DNA of 53,859 nt, taken from assembly GCA_020025275.1 (NCBI GenBank), contig JAHHSI010000014.1, positions 1-53,859 on the forward strand, read 5' to 3'. Position numbers and translations under genes: made by a program. Shown here piece by piece: positions 23,895-31,720 of the stretch (position 1 is the stretch's first letter; every line of letters starts with the position of its first letter). The notes beneath the pieces were generated by a model that had not been told where the DNA came from, searched no databases, and saw only the letters and a list, made by a program, of their open reading frames with translations. The DNA comes from Oscillospiraceae bacterium (GTDB lineage Bacteria > Bacillota > Clostridia > Oscillospirales > Oscillospiraceae).

Positions 23895-25627
23895 CGTACG
23901 CCCTCCTTTCCATAGTTCTCCAGCTCCTGCTGGGTCCGCCACAGGGCACTGTAGGCGCCCTCATGGCTCAAAAGTTCTTCATGGGTGCCGCTCTCGGCCA
24001 GAGTGCCGCGGTCGAGCACATAGATTCGATCCGTGTCCACCACATTGGCCAGACGGTGCGAAATCAGGATCACCGTGCACTTGCCGTGCAGCCGCTTGAT
24101 TTCCCGCATCAAATCGTTTTCACTCTCGACGTCAATATTCGAGGTGGCCTCATCGAAGATGTATACCGGCGTATGGCGCAGCAGCGCACGGGCCATGGCC
24201 AGACGCTGGCGCTGTCCGCCGGAGAGATTGGCTGCCCCCTCCATGAGCGCAGTGTCCAGTCCCTGCTCGCTGCGCAGGAAGTCCGCCAGACGCACCTGTT
24301 CCAAAACGGCCCACATCTCCTCTTCCGTGGCGGCGGGTGCCCCCATCAGCAGGTTCTCACGCACCGTTCCCTTGAAAAGGTAGCTCTGATGGCCCACATA
24401 GGTGAAGGAGGACAGCAGGCTCTCGTCGGAAATCTCCGCCAGTGGCACACCCCCCACCGTCAGCTGTCCCTGATAACCTCGATTGCGGCCCATAAGAAGG
24501 GAGGCCATGGTGGATTTACCGCTGCCGCTCTCACCCACAATGGCAGTAAAGCTGCCCTTGGGGATCTCCATAGAAAAACCGTGGAGGATCTCACGCTCGG
24601 CGTCATAGGAGAAGGTCAGGTCCTCGCAGCGGACGGAGCAGTCCTCCGGAACGCACTCTTTCCGCTCCGGCGGCTCCGGCAGATCCAGCAGGTGGAAAAT
24701 TTTATCCGAGGCCGCCATACCGTTCATGGCGATATGGAAGAAGGACCCCAGTTGCCGCATCGGCAAAAAGAAATCCGCCGCCAGCAAGATGATCAACAGG
24801 CAGCCCTGCAAGTCCACACGGCCGGCTCGGAACTGCAGCGCCGCCAGGATCATACCCAGTGCAGCGCCGCCATAGGCGATCAGGTCCATGATCGTAATGG
24901 AGTTGAGCTGCATACTCAGCACCTTCATGGTGATCTTGCGGAATTTCTCCGCCTGCTCGTTCATCTCCTGATGCTTGAACTCATCAGCTTGGTAGATTTT
25001 CAGTGTGGTCAGTCCCTGCAGATTTTCCAAAAAGGTGTCGCCCAGTGCCGTATACTCACCCCAATACTTTCCCAGCAGCTTCTTGGCCCAAGTCTGGATA
25101 GCGGCAATGGTCACCGGAATCAGCGGCACACACAGCAGCAGTACCAGTGCCGCCGGTACATTCACCGTACACAGCACGGCAAACAGCGTCAGCGGTGCCA
25201 GCATAGCATAGAAAAACTGGGGCAGATAGGCGCCGAAGTAGGTCTCCAGCTGATCCACACCCTCCGTGGCCACCTGCACCACCTGACTGGTCTGGACCTG
25301 CTCTTTGTAGGAAGCACCCAGACGCAGCAGCTTGCGGTAGATCTTCTCCCGCAGCGTCTTTTTGACGGCTTTTGAGGAGAGATAGCCCATCTTCCCTGCC
25401 AACGCGGTACAGACAAAGCGGATCACGAGCATGACGCCCACAATGGCCGCCGTCGTGCCCAGCACCTTCCCGTCAATGGTTTTGTCGTAGGCACGCTGCA
25501 ACAGCGAGGCCACGGCGCTCATCAGCCCGATGTTTGCCAGCAGTCCCCCCCATTGCAGCGCCACATTGGCCGCAACGTATTTTTTACTTTCTTTTACTGT
25601 GCCAATCAGGCGTTTGTTGATCATCAT
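23891..25627 (-). CDS. ABC half-transporter, CydD-like
   Basis: A 578-residue half-transporter with a six-helix membrane domain (about 1-310) and an ATPase domain: GESGSGKST, LSGGQRQR and VYIFDEATSNIDVESE. The start is placed at the first of two Met codons (25627), after GGATAGGAG; the next Met is equally possible. It opens the operon ABC, ABC, YgbA-like, DUF454, all joined by overlapping stop and start codons. The GTTAG box at 25685 precedes it. The substrate is not known. Confidence 0.85.
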   Translation of the reverse strand: MMINKRLIGTVKESKKYVAANVALQWGGLLANIGLMSAVASLLQRAYDKTIDGKVLGTTAAIVGVMLVIRFVCTALAGKMGYLSSKAVKKTLREKIYRKLLRLGASYKEQVQTSQVVQVATEGVDQLETYFGAYLPQFFYAMLAPLTLFAVLCTVNVPAALVLLLCVPLIPVTIAAIQTWAKKLLGKYWGEYTALGDTFLENLQGLTTLKIYQADEFKHQEMNEQAEKFRKITMKVLSMQLNSITIMDLIAYGGAALGMILAALQFRAGRVDLQGCLLIILLAADFFLPMRQLGSFFHIAMNGMAASDKIFHLLDLPEPPERKECVPEDCSVRCEDLTFSYDAEREILHGFSMEIPKGSFTAIVGESGSGKSTMASLLMGRNRGYQGQLTVGGVPLAEISDESLLSSFTYVGHQSYLFKGTVRENLLMGAPAATEEEMWAVLEQVRLADFLRSEQGLDTALMEGAANLSGGQRQRLAMARALLRHTPVYIFDEATSNIDVESENDLMREIKRLHGKCTVILISHRLANVVDTDRIYVLDRGTLAESGTHEELLSHEGAYSALWRTQQELENYGKEGVR

Positions 25628-25684
25628 TGAAACATTTCTCCTATCCTTTCCAATAGGTTTTCTCCATAAAAGGAGGCTCAAAAA

Positions 25685-25700
25685 GTTAGTTGAATCTAAC
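25685..25700. promoter_or_regulatory. GTTAG-N6-CTAAC palindrome upstream of the ABC/YgbA operon
   Basis: GTTAG TTGAAT CTAAC, extended to a perfect 9-bp dyad by AAAA and TTTT on either side (25681-25704). A second nested dyad, TTGAATC / GATTCAA, overlaps it. It lies about 58 bases before the ABC start codon. Confidence 0.78.
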
Positions 25701-25825
25701 TTTTGATTCAAAAAATAGCGCTGAACTACCCATCAGCTCCCCGCTAATTGTAAAATATATCATAATTGAACGGCGGCTGTCAATCAGGATTCGACGATTT
25801 TCTCGCACGCTCCGAGTCCATGCGT

Positions 25826-25860
25826 AAAAGAGGGAGTCCCTACCGGGAACTCCCTCTTTT
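25826..25860 (-). terminator. Intrinsic terminator after the flavodoxin operon
   Basis: A 12-bp outer stem (AAAAGAGGGAGT / ACTCCCTCTTTT) with an inner CCC/GGG part and one bulge. T residues follow on both sides, so it can work in either direction; it ends the flavodoxin operon before the ABC operon. Confidence 0.85.
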
Positions 25861-25926
25861 ACACCGAAATTGATTATTAAGGAGTACTATGCTCACGATG
25901 TTTCTTCCCCAAGAAGGCACACCGCA

Positions 25927-26358
25927 TCAGCCTGCCAGTGCTGCTCCCAGTGCCTTGCACGCCTCAACAGCGGCATCATCCGGCGCTTCCAAGCAGGTAA
26001 CGCTGTCGCACACCAGGTTGGCGCCGGCCTCGTTGCAGGTGCCCTCCCAGTCACTCATCCACTCTCCGTTGCCCCAGCCATAGGAGCCAAAGAGTGCAAT
26101 GCGCTTGCCGTTGAGCTCTGACGCACAGCCGTCAAACATGGGCTGGAAGTCGTACTCCTCCAGCACCTCGTTGCCCATAGCGGGGCAGCCAAAGGCAATA
26201 GCGTCAAACTCTTTCACCTGTGCTCCGGAAAAATCGGTGCACACCAGTACGGAAACCTCCGCGCCGGCTGCCTTGGCACCTTCTGCTACTGCGTTGGCCA
26301 TGGCCTCCGTATTGCCCGTGCCGCTCCAATAAACAACAGCGATCTTACTCATACTCAT
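25927..26358 (-). CDS. Flavodoxin
   Basis: A 143-residue short-chain flavodoxin. The FMN phosphate loop SGTGNTEAMA is at about 12-21, the 50s/60s loop region follows at FGCPAMGNEVLE, and the 90s region is FGSYGWGNGEW, with the aromatic residues that stack on the flavin. It carries single electrons or hydride equivalents in the cytoplasm and often replaces ferredoxin when iron is scarce. It is the last gene of the DUF2325, DUF3793, flavodoxin set headed by two GTTAG boxes, which fits iron-sparing control. Two in-frame ATG codons two residues apart are possible starts; the second (26352) has the better distance to AAAGGCGG. Confidence 0.95.
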   Translation of the reverse strand: MSMSKIAVVYWSGTGNTEAMANAVAEGAKAAGAEVSVLVCTDFSGAQVKEFDAIAFGCPAMGNEVLEEYDFQPMFDGCASELNGKRIALFGSYGWGNGEWMSDWEGTCNEAGANLVCDSVTCLEAPDDAAVEACKALGAALAG

Positions 26359-26391
26359 ATTCCGCCTTTCTGCATGAACTAAAATTTCTTA

Positions 26392-26943
26392 TCAACAAGC
26401 TACAGTCAGCTGTTCGATACTCTTTCCTTGCTGCCACTGATGGCAGTATACATCGGTGCACCGCTTGTAACGGGCGAAGGTCTCCCGTGCCGCCTGCTCA
26501 TCGCCGTACACCTTCCAGCAGCCCACGCACTTGTAGTCGCAGGCCTTGTGGTCGATGAAGCCCCGCACATCCTCCGGTGGATAGCCCAGGAACAGTCCCA
26601 CCTCGTGCGGAAAATCCTCTCCGCTGCGAAAACGGCTGCACAGATGGCACACGCAGTGGACCACACCGCTGTCCCGATAGCCGCAGTCCGCCAAAATGCC
26701 GGCCGCTGTGGTGTCCTGCAGCAGCGCAGACAACGAGCCGGGGCGGTAGACATAGATCAGGGCTTTTCCGTCCTTGAAGCGCAGCGGCAGCACGGACAGG
26801 CCCTTCGGCACCAGTATCCGGTTGAGCTGCCGGATCTCCTGACAGAGCGCTTCCTGTGATGGGAAATCGCAGGAGAACAGGCTCCCCGCCTTCATTCCCG
26901 CCAGTGTGGGGGAACAGTGCCGCACCAACAACTCCTCAGACAT
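26392..26943 (-). CDS. DUF3793 family protein
   Basis: A 183-residue cytosolic protein. It matches DUF3793: the N-terminal CSPTLAGMKAGSLFSC motif, the central PLRF..GKALIYVYRP strand pair, and the C-terminal FPHEVGLFLGYPPEDVRGF and CVGCWKVYGDE stretches. Several Cys and His residues could bind metal. Function is unknown, but members often lie beside flavodoxin and ferrous iron transport genes in Clostridia. Here it lies between DUF2325 and flavodoxin behind a GTTAG box, in keeping with an iron-limitation role. Confidence 0.88.
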   Translation of the reverse strand: MSEELLVRHCSPTLAGMKAGSLFSCDFPSQEALCQEIRQLNRILVPKGLSVLPLRFKDGKALIYVYRPGSLSALLQDTTAAGILADCGYRDSGVVHCVCHLCSRFRSGEDFPHEVGLFLGYPPEDVRGFIDHKACDYKCVGCWKVYGDEQAARETFARYKRCTDVYCHQWQQGKSIEQLTVAC

Positions 26944-26954
26944 GGACGGCCCCC

Positions 26955-27233
26955 TTATCTGGCGTGCTGCTCCAGCACGTCCCGCAGCGCCGACATGGAG
27001 CTGGTGTGACAGCGGGCCACATTGACATTCTGTCCCTTCACACAGCTCAGTGCCTTATGGACCATTTTGTGGGAGACTGTGCTGGTAAACAAAACCAACA
27101 GATCCGGATTGCCGAGATCACGCATCGTGCTGTTCATATGCATGATCACCTTTGCACTGCAATCATACTCCCGGCACAGGTCCTTATACCGCCGCTCCAT
27201 GCGTTCATTTCCGCCAACAATGACAACACTCAT
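26955..27233 (-). CDS. DUF2325 family protein
   Basis: A 92-residue protein with the DUF2325 Rossmann-like start VVIVGGNERMERRYKDLC and the TSTVSHKMVHKAL middle, ending AL..VLEQ. Function is unknown; the family is short and probably binds a small ligand or nucleotide. It is the first gene of the operon; GGAGGCG precedes the start and a GTTAG-N6-CTAAC box ends 32 bases upstream. Confidence 0.85.
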   Translation of the reverse strand: MSVVIVGGNERMERRYKDLCREYDCSAKVIMHMNSTMRDLGNPDLLVLFTSTVSHKMVHKALSCVKGQNVNVARCHTSSMSALRDVLEQHAR

Positions 27234-27249
27234 ATGCTACGCCTCCTTA

Positions 27250-27265
27250 GTTAGCTAATGCTAAC
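27250..27265. promoter_or_regulatory. GTTAG-N6-CTAAC palindrome upstream of the DUF2325 operon
   Basis: GTTAG CTAATG CTAAC, beginning 17 bases before the DUF2325 start codon, the same spacing as the ECF operon box. The N6 here also contains CTAA, giving an overlapping half-site. Confidence 0.78.
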
Positions 27266-27372
27266 CGTACTTTAAAAATCATCCGCCGCTCGACTTTTAT
27301 GACCTGTGATCACTCACAGATCTTCCCTTTTCCAGCGGCGGTTCCAATGCCGGTTCAATCTTCTCCCCGGTA

Positions 27373-27398
27373 GTTAGCCCCAGCTAACTTGCTGTTAG
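27373..27398. promoter_or_regulatory. Second GTTAG-N6-CTAAC palindrome with an added half-site
   Basis: GTTAG CCCCAG CTAAC (27373-27388) followed five bases later by another GTTAG (27394-27398). It lies 108 bases upstream of the proximal box, about where the promoter of the minus-strand DUF2325 operon would be. Two spaced sites suggest cooperative binding or loop formation. Confidence 0.72.
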
Positions 27399-27494
27399 TT
27401 TATCACACGCCCCCTCCGTTGTCAATAACCTTTTTTCATTTTTTCTGGGCAACGTGCCGTGCCCTTGCGCACCGCTTTTTCTGTACATTTTTTC

Positions 27495-27543
27495 TTGACA
27501 ATTTTCTCTACATATGTAGAATAAAGATATACTACAACTGTAG
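27495..27543 (+). promoter_or_regulatory. Promoter and BlaI-type operators of the blaI/M56 pair
   Basis: TTGACA (27495-27500) and TAGAAT (27517-27522, 16-base spacer) form the promoter. A 14-bp perfect palindrome TCTACATATGTAGA (27507-27520) overlaps it and CTACAACTGTAG (27532-27543) lies just after it. Both contain TACA-N2-TGTA, the core read by BlaI/MecI repressors, so the pair is probably autoregulated. Confidence 0.8.
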
Positions 27544-27556
27544 AGGAGTGATCTAT

Positions 27557-27934
27557 ATGCGTACTTCCATCCGCAAGCTGCCCGATGCCGAGCTCGAGGT
27601 CATGCAGGCAGTTTGGGCCTGCACGGCCCCCGCCGCACGATCTGACATTGAAAAGGAACTCCACGAAACCCGCCCTATGGCGCTCACGACCCTGCTCACA
27701 CAGCTGACACGACTGGCCGACAAGGGCTTCCTCTCCGTGCAGAAAGAGGGACGCAGCAATCTCTACACCCCCATAGTGACAGAGCAGGCGTATCTGGCCG
27801 CTCAGGGGAACCGCTTTTTCCGCCAGCTGTGCGGTGGGAAAGTCTCCACCTTTGCTGCCGCCCTCTGCGACAGCGGCTTGACCAAGGAGGACTTGGCAGA
27901 ACTGCGTGACCTGTTGGATCAGGAGGTGCTTTAA
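27557..27934 (+). CDS. BlaI/MecI/CopY-family repressor
   Basis: A 125-residue winged-helix repressor. The N-terminal domain (about 1-75) has the family pattern LPDAELEVMQAVW, then ALTTLLTQLTRLADKGFL as recognition helix and the wing VQKEGRSNLYTP. The C-terminal part is the dimer and cleavage region. GAGGAG precedes the start. The stop overlaps the start of the M56 gene (TAATG). Two TACA-N2-TGTA operators lie at its promoter. It would repress itself, the M56 gene and perhaps unseen targets until the membrane sensor-protease triggers its loss. Confidence 0.92.
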   Translation: MRTSIRKLPDAELEVMQAVWACTAPAARSDIEKELHETRPMALTTLLTQLTRLADKGFLSVQKEGRSNLYTPIVTEQAYLAAQGNRFFRQLCGGKVSTFAAALCDSGLTKEDLAELRDLLDQEVL

Positions 27935-29037
27935 TGAATGTTTTTCGTCTGTCTGCCTGCGTGCTTTATGCCGCCATCCTTCTGTGGAAGATCACCTCCC
28001 ACCTGCTCTATCGCCGGGAACTCCTCAAGGACGCCACCTTGGTGACCGAGCCGGAGATTTTGGCCCTTTGGCAAGCAGAAGTGCACAATGCTCACCTCAC
28101 GAAGGCCACCTATCCCATCTACCGCTCCCCCGCCGCCCGGACACCGCTGTCCATCGGGCTTTTCAAGCGGAGCATTTGCGTGATTCTGCCCCAACGCAGC
28201 TATACGGCGGAAGAACTCACCTTGATCCTGCGCCATGAGCTCATCCATATCAGCCGCCAAGACGGCGCCAATAAATTCTTCCTGCTTGTCTGCACCGCCC
28301 TGTGCTGGTTCAGCCCCTTCAGCTGGCTGGCCATGCACCGCAGCGCCGACGATATGGAGCTGAGCTGCGATGAGTTGGCTCTGCTGGATACCAATGAGCA
28401 GCAGCGCAAAAAGTATGCGGAGCTTCTTTTGGAAACCGCCGGAGACAGCCGTGGCTTCAGCACCTGCCTGTCCGCCTCTGCACAGGCACTGCGGTATCGT
28501 ATGAGCCGTGTTCTCCACCCCGGCAAGAGATCTGCCGGCGCTTTCGCTATGGCACTGGCCGTCTTTCTCCTGCTGTCCTCGTTCGGCAGTGTCGCCTTTG
28601 CCTTTACGTCCTTCAGCGGCAATGACGCTCTCTTTCCCGAGGGGGACCGGAGCGATTATTGCGTGGAGCAGATCCGTGACACGAAAGGCAACTACTTCCT
28701 CCTTTGCGATGAAGATGCAATGTGGGACTACCTCGCCTCCATGACCTACTATCGTGTGCAGGGCTACTACAGCTTTGAAGAGACAAGTGCCGAGCCGCAG
28801 ATCTACTACGCTTCTTCCGGGAATTATTTATCCGTGTCGTTTAGCGAAAAAGCCGTCAAAATAACTCCCCATAGCGGCAGCCACCGCATCAAGGGGCAGT
28901 ATGTCTCGACGCAAGCGCCCGATCTGGAAAAAATCCACGCCCTGCTGCTGCCGGCAGAGCCTCCCCCGCCGTTCCCTGCACAGCTTTCTCTCCGCTGTAA
29001 TCCTTCCGACGGCGCTCCGCTGCAAGCCGCCGGATAG
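27934..29037 (+). CDS. BlaR1-like M56 membrane metallopeptidase, cut by an in-frame amber codon
   Basis: A 367-residue membrane protein of the M56 family. The zinc site HELIH lies at residues 101-105, with a likely third ligand in ADDMELSCDE. A helix follows the protease domain (about 200-225, ALAVFLLLSSFGSVAFAF), then an extracellular segment. It lacks a penicillin-binding sensor domain, so the signal may be something other than a beta-lactam. A TAG at 29035-29037 ends the frame, but the same frame continues for 134 sensible codons with the same composition. The stop is therefore probably a nonsense mutation (CAG or another one-base neighbour to TAG) that removes the C-terminal extracellular part. 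The protease domain itself stays intact. It is coupled to the BlaI gene. Confidence 0.8.
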   Translation: MNVFRLSACVLYAAILLWKITSHLLYRRELLKDATLVTEPEILALWQAEVHNAHLTKATYPIYRSPAARTPLSIGLFKRSICVILPQRSYTAEELTLILRHELIHISRQDGANKFFLLVCTALCWFSPFSWLAMHRSADDMELSCDELALLDTNEQQRKKYAELLLETAGDSRGFSTCLSASAQALRYRMSRVLHPGKRSAGAFAMALAVFLLLSSFGSVAFAFTSFSGNDALFPEGDRSDYCVEQIRDTKGNYFLLCDEDAMWDYLASMTYYRVQGYYSFEETSAEPQIYYASSGNYLSVSFSEKAVKITPHSGSHRIKGQYVSTQAPDLEKIHALLLPAEPPPPFPAQLSLRCNPSDGAPLQAAG

Positions 29038-29442
29038 CTCTACTATATAGAACCGGAGTCACCCCCTGATGAAGAGCGGGGCGGCAGCGAGCCAATCCTC
29101 CGCATTGAATCGGCGGAACTCTCCACGGTAGAACTTGCCTTCAGCAGCCCCCCACGAGCCTACACCGTGCAGGTACACGATCCCGATGGCCGTCTCTTGG
29201 AAGAAATCGACGGGGACACGTTGGCCAACGATCTCCTGCCCCTCCACCACCCGAATGCCATCTATACCATTCGGTCCACTTTTGATGAGCCGTCCCCGAC
29301 CCACCTCTCCGAGCGAACCGTCTATCACATGATCTACAAATTCCATATCGCTGCGCCGCAGGCACACCCACACCGGACCGCCGCCCTCTTTCAAGAGAGC
29401 GGCGGTTTTTTGTCCCGCTCTCCTTGTACCCTTCCCCTCTGA
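29038..29442 (+). pseudogene. C-terminal remainder of the M56 protein after the amber stop
   Basis: This stretch is in the same frame as the M56 gene and reads LYYIEPESPPDEERGG, then IESAELSTVELAFSSPP, VQVHDPDGRLLEEIDG and YHMIYKFHIAAP, a beta-rich pattern suited to an extracellular sensor domain. It has no ribosome site of its own. The frame then runs through the terminator hairpin, so the original stop codon near 29360 may also be lost. It is best seen as the disabled tail of the upstream gene. Confidence 0.65.
29377..29411 (+). terminator. Intrinsic terminator after the M56 gene
   Basis: An 8-bp GC stem (ACCGCCGC / GCGGCGGT) with an inner CTCTT/AAGAG part, followed by a run of six or more T (29406-29411). 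Confidence 0.88.
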
Positions 29443-29463
29443 TAAATTTTTTCTTTTTACCTA

Positions 29464-29515
29464 TTGACTTAGTAGGTAGATAGCGGTATAATTCAACCAA
29501 TCTAACAAGTAGGTA
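29464..29515 (+). promoter_or_regulatory. Promoter of the iron-sulfur operon with AGTAGGTA repeats
   Basis: TTGACT (29464-29469), a 17-base spacer and TATAAT (29487-29492). The 8-mer AGTAGGTA occurs inside the spacer (29471-29478) and again after the start region (29508-29515). Rrf2-type regulators bind sites of this general kind, and an Rrf2 gene is the third gene of this operon, so these repeats are candidate operators for feedback control. Confidence 0.7.
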
Positions 29516-29580
29516 ATAAGTTTTCACCCCCTCTCCCTCCCGTTGGTCGTGAGAGGATCCCATACGAAAGGACGATGTTC

Positions 29581-30774
29581 ATGCAGATTTACGCTGATAA
29601 CGCCGCCACTACCAAAATGAGTGCAACGGCCATCCAAGCCATGCTTCCCTACATGGCCGAGATCTACGGCAACCCCTCCAGTCTTCACTCCGTGGGCCAG
29701 CGGGCCAATGAAGCCCTGAGTGATGCTCGGGAGCGGATCGCCGCCCTGCTGGGCTGTGAGGCCCGGGAGATCATTTTCACCTCCGGCGGCAGCGAGGCCG
29801 ATAATCAGGCCATTCTCTCCGCCGCTGTCCGTGGTGCCGCCAAGGGAAAAAAGCACATTATCTCCACCGCATTTGAGCACCACGCCGTGCTCCACACACT
29901 GAAAAAGCTCCAGAAGCAGGGGTTTGAGGTGGAGCTTCTGGACGTCCACGAGAACGGATTGGTCACCGCCGAGCAGGTGCGCAGCGCCATCCGGGAGGAC
30001 ACCTGTCTTGTGACGATCATGTACGCCAATAACGAGATCGGCACCGTGCAGCCCATCGCCGAGATCGGCGCCGTCTGTCGTGAAAAGGGCGTCCTCTTCC
30101 ACACCGACGCCGTGCAGGCAGCCGGCCATCTGCGCATCGACGTGAAGGCTCAGAACATCGATATGCTCTCCCTTTCCGCCCACAAGTTCCACGGGCCCAA
30201 GGGCGTGGGCGTCCTGTATGCCCGCCGTGGCGTGTGGCTGGAAAACCTGATCGAGGGCGGCGCACAGGAGCGTGGCAAGCGTGCAGGAACGGAGAATCTC
30301 CCCGCCATCATGGGCATGACCGCCGCACTGGAGGAGGCCTGCGCCAATGCAGAGCACAATGCCGCCAAACTCCTCTCCCTTCGGGAGCGGCTGATTGACG
30401 GCCTGTCCCGGATCCCCCATTCGATCCTTAACGGCGACCGTGTGTCCCGCCTTCCCGGCAATGTCCACTTCTGCTTTGAGGCCATCGAGGGCGAGTCCCT
30501 CCTGCTCCTTCTGGACGATAAGGGGGTACAGGCCTCCTCCGGCTCTGCCTGCACCTCCGGCTCTCTGGACCCCAGCCACGTGCTGCTGGCCATCGGCCGC
30601 CCCCACGAGATCGCCCACGGTTCACTGCGGCTGTCCCTCTCTGCGGAGACGACTGCGGAGGAAGTGGACTATATGATCCAGGCCGTCACCGAGGTAGTGG
30701 CCTATCTCCGGAGCATCTCCCCCGTGTGGCGTGATTTACAGACAGGCAAACAGAAATTTGCAATTTCAGAATAA
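29581..30774 (+). CDS. Cysteine desulfurase (NifS/IscS family)
   Basis: A 397-residue PLP enzyme that takes sulfur from cysteine to build iron-sulfur clusters. Motifs: ADNAATT at the N-terminus, the PLP lysine in SAHKFHGPKGVG, and the persulfide-forming Cys in SSGSACTSGSLDPSHVL on the mobile loop. The start at 29581 is chosen because it is eight bases after AAGGA; an ATG two codons earlier is too close to it. The gene is followed by an IscU-type scaffold and an Rrf2 regulator, a complete small isc operon. Confidence 0.95.
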   Translation: MQIYADNAATTKMSATAIQAMLPYMAEIYGNPSSLHSVGQRANEALSDARERIAALLGCEAREIIFTSGGSEADNQAILSAAVRGAAKGKKHIISTAFEHHAVLHTLKKLQKQGFEVELLDVHENGLVTAEQVRSAIREDTCLVTIMYANNEIGTVQPIAEIGAVCREKGVLFHTDAVQAAGHLRIDVKAQNIDMLSLSAHKFHGPKGVGVLYARRGVWLENLIEGGAQERGKRAGTENLPAIMGMTAALEEACANAEHNAAKLLSLRERLIDGLSRIPHSILNGDRVSRLPGNVHFCFEAIEGESLLLLLDDKGVQASSGSACTSGSLDPSHVLLAIGRPHEIAHGSLRLSLSAETTAEEVDYMIQAVTEVVAYLRSISPVWRDLQTGKQKFAISE

Positions 30775-30789
30775 GTGAGGTACAATCAT

Positions 30790-31224
30790 ATGGCTCTTTA
30801 CAGTGATAAGGTGATGGATCATTTCCGTAATCCCCGCAATGTCGGCGCTATGGAAAATGCCGACGGCATCGGTGAGGTCGGCAACGCCAAGTGCGGCGAC
30901 ATCATGAAGATCTATCTGAAAATCGAAAACGACGTGATCGTGGATGCCAAGTTCGAGACCTTCGGCTGCGGCAGCGCCATCGCTTCCAGTTCCATGGCCA
31001 CCGAGCTCATCAAGGGGCACCCTGTCTCCGACGCTCTGGCCCTCACCAATAAGGCGGTGGTAGAGGCACTGGACGGTCTGCCCACCCACAAGATCCACTG
31101 CTCCGTGCTGGCCGAGGAGGCCATCAAGCTGGCGCTGCAGGATTACTATGAGAAGAACGGCATCGCCTATGACCGCAGTCTGTTCCCCGACTGTGAAAAC
31201 TGCGCCCACTGTCACGATCATTGA
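30790..31224 (+). CDS. iscU: IscU/NifU-type iron-sulfur cluster scaffold
   Basis: A 144-residue scaffold on which the desulfurase assembles [2Fe-2S] and [4Fe-4S] clusters. The three conserved Cys lie in NAKCGDIM, TFGCGSAIASS and KIHCSVLAEEA, with Asp in CGD as the usual fourth ligand. The C-terminus adds a Cys/His cluster (CENCAHCHDH), seen in some Clostridia and possibly a further metal site. GTGAGG lies before the start, 15 bases after the desulfurase stop. Confidence 0.95.
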   Translation: MALYSDKVMDHFRNPRNVGAMENADGIGEVGNAKCGDIMKIYLKIENDVIVDAKFETFGCGSAIASSSMATELIKGHPVSDALALTNKAVVEALDGLPTHKIHCSVLAEEAIKLALQDYYEKNGIAYDRSLFPDCENCAHCHDH

Positions 31225-31264
31225 TCGGTACAAGGGCAAACTCTTCCTTCTGAGGTGATTTTTG

Positions 31265-31678
31265 ATGATGATATCTTCCCGCGGACGCTATGCACTGCGT
31301 GTGATGGTCGATCTGGCGGAGCATCGTGACGAGGGGCTCATTCCCATGAAGGATGTGGCACAGCGTCAGGGAATCTCCCTGAAATATCTCGAGCGCATCC
31401 TCCCCGTCCTCAGCAAAAATCACTATATCGAAGGCACCCACGGCAAGGGCGGCGGCTACCGCCTCACCCGTGCACCGGAGGAATATCCGGTGGGGGATAT
31501 CCTGCGCTTGACCGAGGGCGGATTGGCCCCGGTGGCGTGTCTGGCCTGCGACGCAGAGAAGTGTGAGCGTGAGGATTCCTGCCGCACGCACCCTCTGTGG
31601 ACCGGTCTCTATGATGTCATTAATGACTATCTCGACCACGTGACCATCGCCGATCTGATGGAAAAACCTACCGAATGA
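31265..31678 (+). CDS. Rrf2-family (IscR-like) regulator
   Basis: A 137-residue winged-helix protein. The HTH is at about residues 28-50 (DVAQRQGISLKYLERILPVL) and the wing follows at GKGGGYRL. The cluster-binding Cys set is CLACDAEKCEREDSC at about residues 95-110, so it is likely to sense iron-sulfur status. Three start codons (TTG, ATG, ATG) lie in a row; 31265 has the best distance to GAGGTGA. In most bacteria the Rrf2 gene is first in the isc operon; here it is last. The AGTAGGTA repeats at the operon promoter are its likely target. Confidence 0.9.
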   Translation: MMISSRGRYALRVMVDLAEHRDEGLIPMKDVAQRQGISLKYLERILPVLSKNHYIEGTHGKGGGYRLTRAPEEYPVGDILRLTEGGLAPVACLACDAEKCEREDSCRTHPLWTGLYDVINDYLDHVTIADLMEKPTE

Positions 31679-31682
31679 CAAC

Positions 31683-31720
31683 AAAAAGCTGCGTACTCCT
31701 TTTGAGTACGCAGCTTTTTT
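31683..31720. terminator. Bidirectional intrinsic terminator
   Basis: A 16-bp stem (AAAAAGCTGCGTACTC / GAGTACGCAGCTTTTT) with a 5-base loop and T runs on both strands. It ends the iron-sulfur operon and the convergent cobalamin operon. Confidence 0.93.

Noticed and set aside
22314..25375. Two long plus-strand frames opposite the ABC pair
   Set aside because: They mirror genuine ATPase genes with full Walker and signature motifs and have no family likeness.
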